NCBI GenBank assembly: GCA_025351125.1
Contig: JANXWN010000005.1
Span: 1-5,782 of the forward strand
Origin: Caulobacteraceae bacterium
GTDB taxonomy: Bacteria > Pseudomonadota > Alphaproteobacteria > Caulobacterales > Caulobacteraceae
Direction: 5' to 3'
DNA length: 5,782 bases
Below, piece by piece: positions 1 to 5,782 of the stretch. Each line of letters opens with the position of its first letter. Position 1 is the stretch's first letter. The notes under the pieces were generated by a model. That model did no database searches and was not told the DNA's origin. It saw only the letters and a list, made by a program, of their open reading frames with translations. The position numbers were made by a program, and so were the translations under genes.

Positions 1-1
1 G

Positions 2-1735
2 CTGGAAGAACAGAACAAACAGCCGCTGACGACCGAACTCCTGGCGCGAAATAATGTCGATCAACAGATTTTAGGCGAACTGGGGCTGGATCAGGCATTC
101 TCGGAAATGCTGAGCCGCGCGGGCGTTGCGCCCGGTCGAAGTCTGATCGACGATCAGATCAAGAAAATTATGCCGTCCGCTTTTGACAGGGTTACCGGCA
201 AATTCAGTGAAGCGCAGTTTAAACAAAAGCTGGCCGAACAAGGCCTGACGCTAACGCAAGCCCAGACGCAAATTACCGACGAACTGGCCCAAAGACATTT
301 TGGGACCGCCATGGGGGCGGGCTTTAAAGTGCCGCGCATTTACGCCGCTCTCAGCGCTGTGGAGGCTTTGGAAAACCGCGACGTCAGCTATTTTGTGCTC
401 GACCCTCACGTCGTGGCCCAACCCGCGGCGCCCTCCGACGCGCAACTGGTCGCCTTCATGCAAGAACACGCGGCCCAGCTGAAACGCCCCGAAATGCGGA
501 TCGTGACCTTGGTACGGTTCTCGGCCTCAGCCATCGCGCCATCGATCACGGTCGACCCGGCGGCGGTGATCAAAGAATTTAACTTCAGGAAAGACGCGCT
601 GTCGGCTCCTGAAAAACGCACGGTAGTGGAAATACCGCTTAGAGCCGCCGGCGAGGCGGCATTGGCCGCCGCGAGGCTGGCCAAGGGCGAAAACCCGGCC
701 GCCGTCGCCAAATCGTTTGGCGTCGAGCCGATTAACTACATCGATGCTCCGCAATCAGCGATCGCCGACCGCAAGGTGGCCGCCGCCGCCTTCGCTTTGT
801 CCGCCGGGCAATCCAAAGGGCCGGTTCAGGGCGACCTGGGCATAGCCGCCTTAACCGTGCTGAAAATCACCCCCGGCACATCGGCCTCGCTTGAGGCGGC
901 CCGTGCCAAGATTGAAGCCGATCTTCGCCTGAAGGCGGCGCGCGACAAGGCTTATCAACAAAGTCAGGCGTTTGACGACGCTCGTCAGGCCGGCGGCAGC
1001 GTGGCGCAAGCGGCCCAAAAAACTGGGGCGCAGACCGTCACCGTTGGCCCCTTCGACGCCGCCGGCCTGGGTCCGGACCGCAAACCCAATCCGCTGCTTA
1101 CCGACAAAATCGCGAAGGCCGCTTTTGCGCAAGCCGCCGCGGAGGATTCCGACTTACAGGACGCCGGAGCGGGTGAATATTATGCTCTGCGCGTTGAAAA
1201 AGTGATTCCGTCGGCTCTCCCCGCGCTGGCGGATATCCGCCCGCAGCTGGCGCAGGCCTATCTGAGTCAGAACTTCATGACCGCTCTACGGGCGAAAGTG
1301 GAAGGCTTGGTGGCGCGGATCAAAAAGGGCGAGAGTTTAGAGCAGGTCGCCGCCTCGGTCGGCGGTCATATTGTTCGTCAACAGAGTCTGCAACGGATCA
1401 AAGCGCAGCAATACCAAGCGATGGGCAAAGAATTCCTGGAGGCGGTGTTCAACGTCAAGCCAGGCGATGCGTTTGCCGCCGGTGCAGCGGGCGGGGTTTA
1501 TGTCGCAAAGCTCGACGCCGTGCGCGCTGGCGACGTCACCACGACAGCCAAGGTGCTCGAGGCGGTGCGCGGCCGCGCGTCGCAGGAGTATATGCGGGAC
1601 GTCTTCGCCTCGTCTCAAGCGGCCGCTCAGGAGCAGGTGAAGGTGACCCTTAATCTCGCTCTCGCGCGCCAAGCGATCGGCGTTGATCCCAACATCGGAA
1701 AACCAGGCGCGAAAACCGCGCCCAAAGCGCCGTGA
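2..1735 (+). CDS. ppiD: PpiD/SurA-like periplasmic peptidyl-prolyl isomerase (5' end cut off by window edge)
   Basis: The frame is open to the left edge, so this is the C-terminal 577 residues of a longer protein. The ATG at 107 is internal, because family-like sequence (LEEQNKQPLTTELLARNNVD) precedes it. PpiD proteins are inner-membrane-anchored periplasmic folding factors; the expected N-terminal membrane anchor would lie upstream of the window. Visible residues 1 to about 120 resemble the SurA/PpiD N-terminal chaperone region, including a segment of the type GKFSEAQFKQKLAEQGLTLT. About residues 200-300 align by eye with a parvulin domain (A..A..LAKGENPAAVAKSFGV, then FALSAGQSKGPVQGDLGIAALTV), but the usual histidines and GGDLG motif are missing. 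This suggests a chaperone more than an active isomerase. A further repeat-like helical region and an Ala/Lys/Pro-rich tail follow. The stop overlaps the trpE start by 4 bases. The family call is by pattern recognition; the gene symbol is less certain than the fold. Confidence 0.82.
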   Translation: MEEQNKQPLTTELLARNNVDQQILGELGLDQAFSEMLSRAGVAPGRSLIDDQIKKIMPSAFDRVTGKFSEAQFKQKLAEQGLTLTQAQTQITDELAQRHFGTAMGAGFKVPRIYAALSAVEALENRDVSYFVLDPHVVAQPAAPSDAQLVAFMQEHAAQLKRPEMRIVTLVRFSASAIAPSITVDPAAVIKEFNFRKDALSAPEKRTVVEIPLRAAGEAALAAARLAKGENPAAVAKSFGVEPINYIDAPQSAIADRKVAAAAFALSAGQSKGPVQGDLGIAALTVLKITPGTSASLEAARAKIEADLRLKAARDKAYQQSQAFDDARQAGGSVAQAAQKTGAQTVTVGPFDAAGLGPDRKPNPLLTDKIAKAAFAQAAAEDSDLQDAGAGEYYALRVEKVIPSALPALADIRPQLAQAYLSQNFMTALRAKVEGLVARIKKGESLEQVAASVGGHIVRQQSLQRIKAQQYQAMGKEFLEAVFNVKPGDAFAAGAAGGVYVAKLDAVRAGDVTTTAKVLEAVRGRASQEYMRDVFASSQAAAQEQVKVTLNLALARQAIGVDPNIGKPGAKTAPKAP

Positions 1736-3264
1736 ACATCGAACCGGATTTCGCCAAGTTTGGCGCGGTTTATGACGCGGGCGGCTCGCAAGTCATCTGG
1801 ACCAGGCTGATCGACGATCTCGAGACTCCTGTCTCGGCCTATCTGAAGATTGCCGGCGAGCGCGCATACGCTTTTTTGTTTGAGTCGGTTGAAGGCGGGG
1901 CGTGGCGCGGACGCTATTCGATCATCGCGATGAACCCCGACCTGATCTGGCGCTGCCACGGCGATCAGGCCGAAATCGCTGAGGGACTCGACGCGGCGAC
2001 GGCGCCGTTCGCGCTGCAATCGGCGACCGCTCTGGATTCATTGCGCGATCTTGTGGCGCGATGCCGTCTCGACCTGCCCGCGGATCTGCCGCCGATGGCC
2101 GGCGGCCTTTTCGGCGTGCTCGGATACGATATGGTACGCTTGGTAGAGCGCCTGCCGAACGTCAACGCCGACAGTTTGGGATTGCCGGACGGGATAATGG
2201 TGCGCCCGTCCATCGTGGCCATTTTCGACGCCATCGCTCAGGAAATCGTGCTGGTGACAACCGTGCGCCCGTCTATGGCGTCGGCGCAAGACGCCTATGC
2301 GGCGGCGCGGGCGCGCATCGCGGCGGTCGCCGCCGACCTCGCCAAGCCTCTACCCCGGGCCGCGAGGCCGAGCGCGCCTTCGCCCGGACCACTTTCGTCA
2401 GACGTGAGCCGCACGGATTACGGTGCGATTGTCGAGCGAGCCAAGGACTATATCCGCGCCGGCGACATTTTTCAGGTGGTGCCCAGCCACCGATTTAGCG
2501 CGCCTTTCGCCACGCCGCCTTTCGCGCTGTACCGCTCTTTAAGGCGGACCAATCCCTCGCCGTTTCTGTTTTATCTGAACTTTCCCGGTTTTCAGATGGT
2601 TGGCTCCTCGCCGGAAATCTTGGTGCGGCTGCGCGACGGCAAGATCACCATTCGCCCGATCGCCGGTACGCGACCGCGCGGTAAAACGCCCGCGGAGGAC
2701 CTCGCGTTGGAAAATGAGCTTTTGGCGGATGAAAAAGAGATCGCCGAACACCTGATGCTACTCGATTTGGGGCGCAATGACGTCGGACGCGTCGCGACCT
2801 TGCGCGACGCTGGCCGCAACACACCAGCGCAAGGCGAGAAAACCGCAAACGTGCGGGTAACCGAAAGCTTCAAGGTGGAACGCTACAGCCACGTCATGCA
2901 CATCGTCTCCAACGTCGAGGGAGACGCTCGCGACGGCCTTGATCCGGTCGACGTCTTGATGGCCGCCCTGCCGGCCGGGACGTTATCGGGCGCGCCGAAG
3001 GTCCGCGCGATGCAGATCATCGATGAATTAGAGAACGAAAAACGCGGCATTACCTATGGCGGCGCGGTGGGCTATTTCGGCGCCGACGGCTCGGTCGATA
3101 CCTGTATCGTTCTGCGGACCGGCTTGGTGAAAAACGGGGTTCTCTACGTTCAAGCCGGTGGCGGCGTGGTAGCCGACAGTGATCCGGTCGCGGAATATGA
3201 AGAGACGGTGCATAAATCCAACGCCCTTCGGCGAGCGGCGGAAGAAGCCTGGCGATTTGGATGA
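1732..3264 (+). CDS. trpE: Anthranilate synthase component I (TrpE)
   Basis: Aminase subunit of anthranilate synthase: it converts chorismate plus ammonia, supplied by TrpG, to anthranilate and pyruvate, the first committed step of tryptophan synthesis in the cytoplasm. At 510 residues it has normal family length. The N-terminal domain holds the feedback region TPVSAYLKI (32-40) and LFES (49-52, usually LLES). A Pro/Ala-rich linker around 205-228 leads to the chorismate-binding domain, with PIAGTRPRG (309-317), the [12 protein letters not shown] region with [11 protein letters not shown] (344-354), [12 protein letters not shown] (386-397), [10 protein letters not shown] (414-423), GGAVGYFG (443-450) and [19 protein letters not shown] (474-492). 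GTG 1732 is chosen because the frame is closed by a TGA at 1684 with no other usual start between, and the protein begins as the family does. No clear Shine-Dalgarno precedes it, so coupling to ppiD translation through the GTGA overlap is likely. A loop of extra residues lies near 357-373. Confidence 0.97.
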   Translation: MNIEPDFAKFGAVYDAGGSQVIWTRLIDDLETPVSAYLKIAGERAYAFLFESVEGGAWRGRYSIIAMNPDLIWRCHGDQAEIAEGLDAATAPFALQSATALDSLRDLVARCRLDLPADLPPMAGGLFGVLGYDMVRLVERLPNVNADSLGLPDGIMVRPSIVAIFDAIAQEIVLVTTVRPSMASAQDAYAAARARIAAVAADLAKPLPRAARPSAPSPGPLSSDVSRTDYGAIVERAKDYIRAGDIFQVVPSHRFSAPFATPPFALYRSLRRTNPSPFLFYLNFPGFQMVGSSPEILVRLRDGKITIRPIAGTRPRGKTPAEDLALENELLADEKEIAEHLMLLDLGRNDVGRVATLRDAGRNTPAQGEKTANVRVTESFKVERYSHVMHIVSNVEGDARDGLDPVDVLMAALPAGTLSGAPKVRAMQIIDELENEKRGITYGGAVGYFGADGSVDTCIVLRTGLVKNGVLYVQAGGGVVADSDPVAEYEETVHKSNALRRAAEEAWRFG

Positions 3265-3316
3265 GGCGCTTAGCGTCGCGCTTCAACTTCCGCCCGCAAT
3301 GCCTTACAAGCTCCGG

Positions 3317-3907
3317 ATGATCCTGGTCATCGATAACTACGACAGTTTTACCTACAATTTGGTGCATTACCTCAATGAACTTGGGGCGAGGACGCAAGTT
3401 TATCGCAACGATGCCCTGACGGTCGCCGAAGCCCTGGCGTTAAAGCCGCACGCGGTCGTATTGTCGCCGGGGCCCTGTACGCCGAACGATGCGGGAATTT
3501 GCCTGGCTCTTATCCGTGACGCCCCTTCCACCTTGCCGATTTTGGGAGTTTGTTTGGGGCACCAGGCCATCGGCCAAGCGATGGGCGGCGTCGTGATACG
3601 CGCCCAAACACTGATGCACGGCAAGATCAGCCTTATTCATCACGCCGGTGAGGGGCTGTTTGCCGGGGTGCCTGACGTGTTTCGCGGCGCGCGCTACCAT
3701 TCTTTGAGTGTTGAACGCGCCACCCTGCCCGCCGATTTCACGATCACCGCCTGGACCGAAGATGGCGAGATCATGGGGTTATCGCACAAAACTCGTCCGC
3801 TGCACGGCCTACAATTTCACCCCGAATCCATCGCCAGCGAGCACGGCCACGCGATTTTAGCTAACTTCCTGAAGTTGGCGGGCGCTACGGTCGCGGCGGC
3901 GGCTTAA
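3317..3907 (+). CDS. trpG: Anthranilate synthase component II, glutamine amidotransferase (TrpG)
   Basis: Class I glutamine amidotransferase subunit that hydrolyses glutamine and channels ammonia to TrpE. The 196-residue length is usual. The start [19 protein letters not shown] is the family's canonical N-terminus, so ATG 3317 is preferred. An in-frame ATG at 3299 would add six residues (MPYKLR), and the frame stays open further upstream inside trpE; neither ATG has a good ribosome binding site. The oxyanion-loop motif [12 protein letters not shown] spans 49-60. The nucleophile elbow [11 protein letters not shown] carries Cys79, and LQFHPES supplies His168 and Glu170, completing the catalytic triad. 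MHGK (about 102-105) and RYHSL are also typical. It sits 52 bases after trpE and 5 bases before trpD. A shared role with aminodeoxychorismate synthase (PabA) is possible in some bacteria, but the operon position makes TrpG the main job. Confidence 0.96.
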   Translation: MILVIDNYDSFTYNLVHYLNELGARTQVYRNDALTVAEALALKPHAVVLSPGPCTPNDAGICLALIRDAPSTLPILGVCLGHQAIGQAMGGVVIRAQTLMHGKISLIHHAGEGLFAGVPDVFRGARYHSLSVERATLPADFTITAWTEDGEIMGLSHKTRPLHGLQFHPESIASEHGHAILANFLKLAGATVAAAA

Positions 3908-3912
3908 TTAGG

Positions 3913-4929
3913 GTGTCCGACGCTTTCAAACCGCTCCTGGCGCGCTTGGCGGACGGCGCCGATCTGGTCGGTGACGACGCCGAAGCGTTTTTCGACGCCT
4001 GCCTGCGCGGCGAACCAACCCCCGCGCAAGTGGCCGCGGCGGTGACGGCCATGCGCTTGCGCGGGGAAACCGTGGGTGAAATCACCGCCGGGGTGAAGGC
4101 ATTGCGCCGACAGGCGCGTATGCTCGAGCATCCCTACGACGTCATCGATGTTTGTGGCACCGGCGGCGATGGCAGCGACACTTTTAATATTTCGACGGCT
4201 GTGGCCTTTGTCGGCGCCGGCGGCGGACTGAAGGTCGCCAAGCACGGCACGCGAGCGGTGACATCGCGCTCTGGGTCGTCGGACGTACTCAGCGCCCTGG
4301 GCGTCAATATCGCCGCCACGCCCGCCCAGCAGCGACGGGCGCTGGATAACGCGGGGATTTGCTTCATGTTCGCCCCGGCGCATCATGGCGCAATGAGCCA
4401 CGTCCAGCCCATACGAGAGCAATTGGGTTTTCGAACAATTTTCAACTTGTTAGGACCACTTGCTAATCCGGCTGGCGCCAAGCGTCAGGTGTTGGGCGTT
4501 TTCAACAGCCGGTGGGTCGAGCCCCTCGCACGCGTTATGGGCGCTTTGGGCGCGACTCGCGCCTGGGTGGTGCACGGCGAAGGGCTGGACGAATTGACCA
4601 CGGTCGGGGAAACCCAGGTTGCCGAATGGCGCGACGGCTTTGTGCGCTTGTTCACCATTACGCCAGAAGCAGTCGGCTTGCCGCGCGCCGCCCTGGCCGA
4701 TCTTCGCGGCGGTGACCCGGATCATAATGCGATGGCCCTGCGCGCGCTCCTGGCCGGCGCGCGTGGCCCATACCGCGATGTCGTGATTCTAAATGCCGCC
4801 GCCGCGTTTTTGGTCGCCGATCAAGTCGAAACCCTTCGTGAAGGCGTAACGCGGGCGGAAACCGCGATCGACACGGGCGCCGCCGCCGCCGCCTTGGCTA
4901 ATCTTGTCGAGGCGACCAATACGCCGTGA
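3913..4929 (+). CDS. trpD: Anthranilate phosphoribosyltransferase (TrpD)
   Basis: Transfers the phosphoribosyl group of PRPP to anthranilate, giving N-(5'-phosphoribosyl)anthranilate and pyrophosphate; cytoplasmic and normally a Mg-dependent dimer. The 338 residues match a stand-alone family member with no TrpG fusion. An N-terminal helical region (1-70) with [10 protein letters not shown] and MRLRGET is followed by the PRPP loop [15 protein letters not shown] (81-95), the glycine-rich loop [17 protein letters not shown] (110-126), Arg168 in [22 protein letters not shown] (174-187) and the metal-binding HGEGLDELT (221-229, Asp226 and Glu227). The family normally has KHGNR; here residue 113 is Thr (codon ACG, 4249-4251). 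GTG 3913 is the first start giving a family-like N-terminus, five bases after the trpG stop, without a clear Shine-Dalgarno. The stop overlaps trpC. The family is certain; the effect of Thr113 on activity is unknown. Confidence 0.96.
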   Translation: MSDAFKPLLARLADGADLVGDDAEAFFDACLRGEPTPAQVAAAVTAMRLRGETVGEITAGVKALRRQARMLEHPYDVIDVCGTGGDGSDTFNISTAVAFVGAGGGLKVAKHGTRAVTSRSGSSDVLSALGVNIAATPAQQRRALDNAGICFMFAPAHHGAMSHVQPIREQLGFRTIFNLLGPLANPAGAKRQVLGVFNSRWVEPLARVMGALGATRAWVVHGEGLDELTTVGETQVAEWRDGFVRLFTITPEAVGLPRAALADLRGGDPDHNAMALRALLAGARGPYRDVVILNAAAAFLVADQVETLREGVTRAETAIDTGAAAAALANLVEATNTP

Positions 4930-5720
4930 GCACCGACATCCTTGAAAAAATTGCCGCCTATAAGCGCCGAGAGGTCACCGCGCGACGCGGTGCCCGCTCA
5001 CAAGTCGAGATAGACGCGGCGGCAAAAAACGCCTCTCCGGCGCGGGGCTTTCGCGAGGCGCTTCAGAGGGCCCATGCCCCGGGGCGACTGGCTCTGATCG
5101 CCGAGATCAAGAAGGCCTCTCCGTCCAAGGGACTTATTCGCCGCGACTTCGATCCGCCCGCGCTGGCGCGGGCCTATGAAGCTGGTGGAGCGACTTGCCT
5201 GTCGGTGTTGACCGACGGGCCTAGTTTTCAAGGCGATGACGCATTTTTGACCGCGGCACGGGAAGCGACCACCCTACCCTGTCTGCGCAAGGATTTCCTG
5301 CTCGATCCGTGGCAAGTCGCCGAATCACGCAGCATCGGCGCCGACGCCATTCTGGTGATTCTTGCCATGATCGACGATTCTGTGGCCGCCGATTTAATGA
5401 ATGAAGCGGCGCGTTGGGAGATGGACGTTTTGGTGGAAACCCACGATGCGCAGGAAATCGCGCGCGCGGCGCGTCTTGGTGCTAAGATGATCGGTATCAA
5501 TAATCGCAACCTACGCACCTTCGTTACAGACCTTCGCGTTACCGAAAATCTAGCTTCGAAGATCCCCGTAAACGCAACTCTGGTAACGGAAAGCGGTATT
5601 TTCACCCCCGCCGACGCGGCTCGTCTGGAGCACGCGGGGGCCACCGCCATGTTGGTCGGGGAAAGCTTAATGCGTCAGAGCGATGTCACCACCGCGACAC
5701 GCCATCTTATGGCCGGCTAA
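4926..5720 (+). CDS. trpC: Indole-3-glycerol phosphate synthase (TrpC)
   Basis: Closes the pyrrole ring: 1-(2-carboxyphenylamino)-1-deoxyribulose 5-phosphate becomes indole-3-glycerol phosphate, with loss of CO2 and water. It is a monofunctional TIM barrel of 264 residues; there is no C-terminal TrpF domain, unlike the enterobacterial fusion. All expected catalytic positions are visible: Glu60 and Lys62 in [13 protein letters not shown], Lys122 in [12 protein letters not shown], Glu171 in [10 protein letters not shown], Asn192 in [11 protein letters not shown] and Ser223 in VTESGIFTP. The phosphate-binding segment LVGESLMR (243-250) is intact. The N-terminus [17 protein letters not shown] is family-like, supporting the GTG at 4926, which overlaps the trpD stop in a GTGA. 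A GAGG at 4909-4912 is a possible but rather distant ribosome binding site. The gene is the last of the visible trp genes; no clear terminator hairpin follows before the putative SOS promoter. Confidence 0.97.
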   Translation: MSTDILEKIAAYKRREVTARRGARSQVEIDAAAKNASPARGFREALQRAHAPGRLALIAEIKKASPSKGLIRRDFDPPALARAYEAGGATCLSVLTDGPSFQGDDAFLTAAREATTLPCLRKDFLLDPWQVAESRSIGADAILVILAMIDDSVAADLMNEAARWEMDVLVETHDAQEIARAARLGAKMIGINNRNLRTFVTDLRVTENLASKIPVNATLVTESGIFTPADAARLEHAGATAMLVGESLMRQSDVTTATRHLMAG

Positions 5721-5730
5721 ACACGCCCGC

Positions 5731-5736
5731 TTGACA
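5731..5736 (+). promoter_or_regulatory. Possible -35 element of the downstream gene's promoter
   Basis: A perfect TTGACA hexamer lies 10 bases after the trpC stop. The expected -10 position (about 5753-5760) falls inside the tandem repeat and is only weakly like TATAAT, so the call rests on the -35 match and its position. If real, bound LexA would cover the spacer and -10 region and block RNA polymerase, a standard repression layout. Confidence 0.4.
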
Positions 5737-5741
5737 GATTT

Positions 5742-5763
5742 AGAGAACACTCAGAGAACACTC
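5742..5763 (+). repeat. Perfect 11-bp tandem direct repeat (AGAGAACACTC twice)
   Basis: The unit AGAGAACACTC occurs twice with no gap and no mismatch (5742-5752 and 5753-5763). The 11-bp period, about one helical turn, puts the two GAAC cores on the same DNA face, as expected for a LexA dimer reading a direct repeat. The identity extends beyond the GAAC cores that the operator needs. Confidence 0.9.
5745..5759 (+). promoter_or_regulatory. Putative LexA (SOS) operator, alphaproteobacterial type
   Basis: The sequence GAAC, seven bases, GAAC is seen directly. In Alphaproteobacteria LexA binds the direct repeat GTTC-N7-GTTC, which reads GAAC-N7-GAAC on the other strand, unlike the palindromic CTG-N10-CAG box of E. 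coli. The site lies 24 bases after the trpC stop and outside any recognisable gene. It would regulate a rightward gene beyond the window edge, because a leftward gene would run into trpC. lexA is the best guess, since it sits downstream of the trpC region in several alphaproteobacteria, and LexA usually represses its own gene. Another SOS gene is possible. Confidence 0.72.
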
Positions 5764-5782
5764 GCCGACGTTTTTGATTTGT

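Noticed and set aside
183..211. TTGACA hexamer inside the ppiD homologue as a possible internal promoter for the trp genes
   Set aside because: No -10-like sequence occurs at 16-18 bases, it lies about 1.5 kb before trpE, and it is within coding sequence whose codons explain it.
107..1735. ppiD-like gene starting at the ATG at 107
   Set aside because: The frame is open to the window edge and the preceding 35 codons encode family-like sequence, so the gene is truncated by the window and does not start there.
3179..3316. Longer trpG beginning at the GTG at 3179
   Set aside because: It would add 46 residues that are an out-of-frame reading of the trpE 3' end and do not resemble TrpG; the family N-terminus [11 protein letters not shown] starts at 3317.
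3265..3316. Attenuator or hairpin in the trpE-trpG gap
   Set aside because: Only very short GCGC-type inverted repeats with unworkable loops are present; there is no U-tract and no tryptophan-rich leader peptide.
5228..5650. 140-codon minus-strand reading frame opposite trpC, and similar long antisense frames elsewhere
   Set aside because: These are shadows of strongly conserved plus-strand genes in GC-rich DNA; their translations show no recognisable domain and no independent start signals.

Overview
This window is a tryptophan-biosynthesis operon from a GC-rich bacterium, most likely an alphaproteobacterium. Three things point there: the order ppiD-like chaperone, trpE, trpG, trpD, trpC; the separate, adjacent trpE and trpG genes (many Rhizobiales carry a fused TrpE(G)); and, just after trpC, a GAAC-N7-GAAC direct repeat, the form of LexA operator known from Alphaproteobacteria. 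The genus cannot be named from the sequence alone.

Layout, all on the plus strand. The 3' part of a PpiD/SurA-type periplasmic peptidyl-prolyl isomerase gene runs from the left edge to 1735; its true start lies outside the window. trpE (1732-3264) starts on a GTG that overlaps the ppiD stop codon. trpG (3317-3907) follows after 52 bases, trpD (3913-4929) after 5 bases, and trpC (4926-5720) overlaps trpD by 4 bases. The last 62 bases hold no gene. They carry a TTGACA hexamer and a perfect 11-bp tandem repeat that creates a LexA-type box, so an SOS-controlled gene, probably lexA, should begin just past the right edge.

TrpE and TrpG form anthranilate synthase (chorismate + glutamine to anthranilate), TrpD adds the phosphoribosyl group, and TrpC closes the indole ring to give indole-3-glycerol phosphate. 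Phosphoribosylanthranilate isomerase (TrpF) and tryptophan synthase (TrpBA) are not here and must be encoded elsewhere. TrpC is a single-domain enzyme with no TrpF fusion. Tight spacing and two GTGA stop/start overlaps suggest one coupled transcript that starts upstream of, or inside, ppiD. There is no room for a conventional trp leader/attenuator directly before trpE.

This is largely a conventional housekeeping region and I do not see a new biological system. The points that merit a second look are a Thr in place of the conserved anthranilate-contacting Asn of TrpD, an extra loop in TrpE, the apparent absence of moaC/moeA between trpC and the SOS promoter, and the unusually perfect repeat forming the LexA box.
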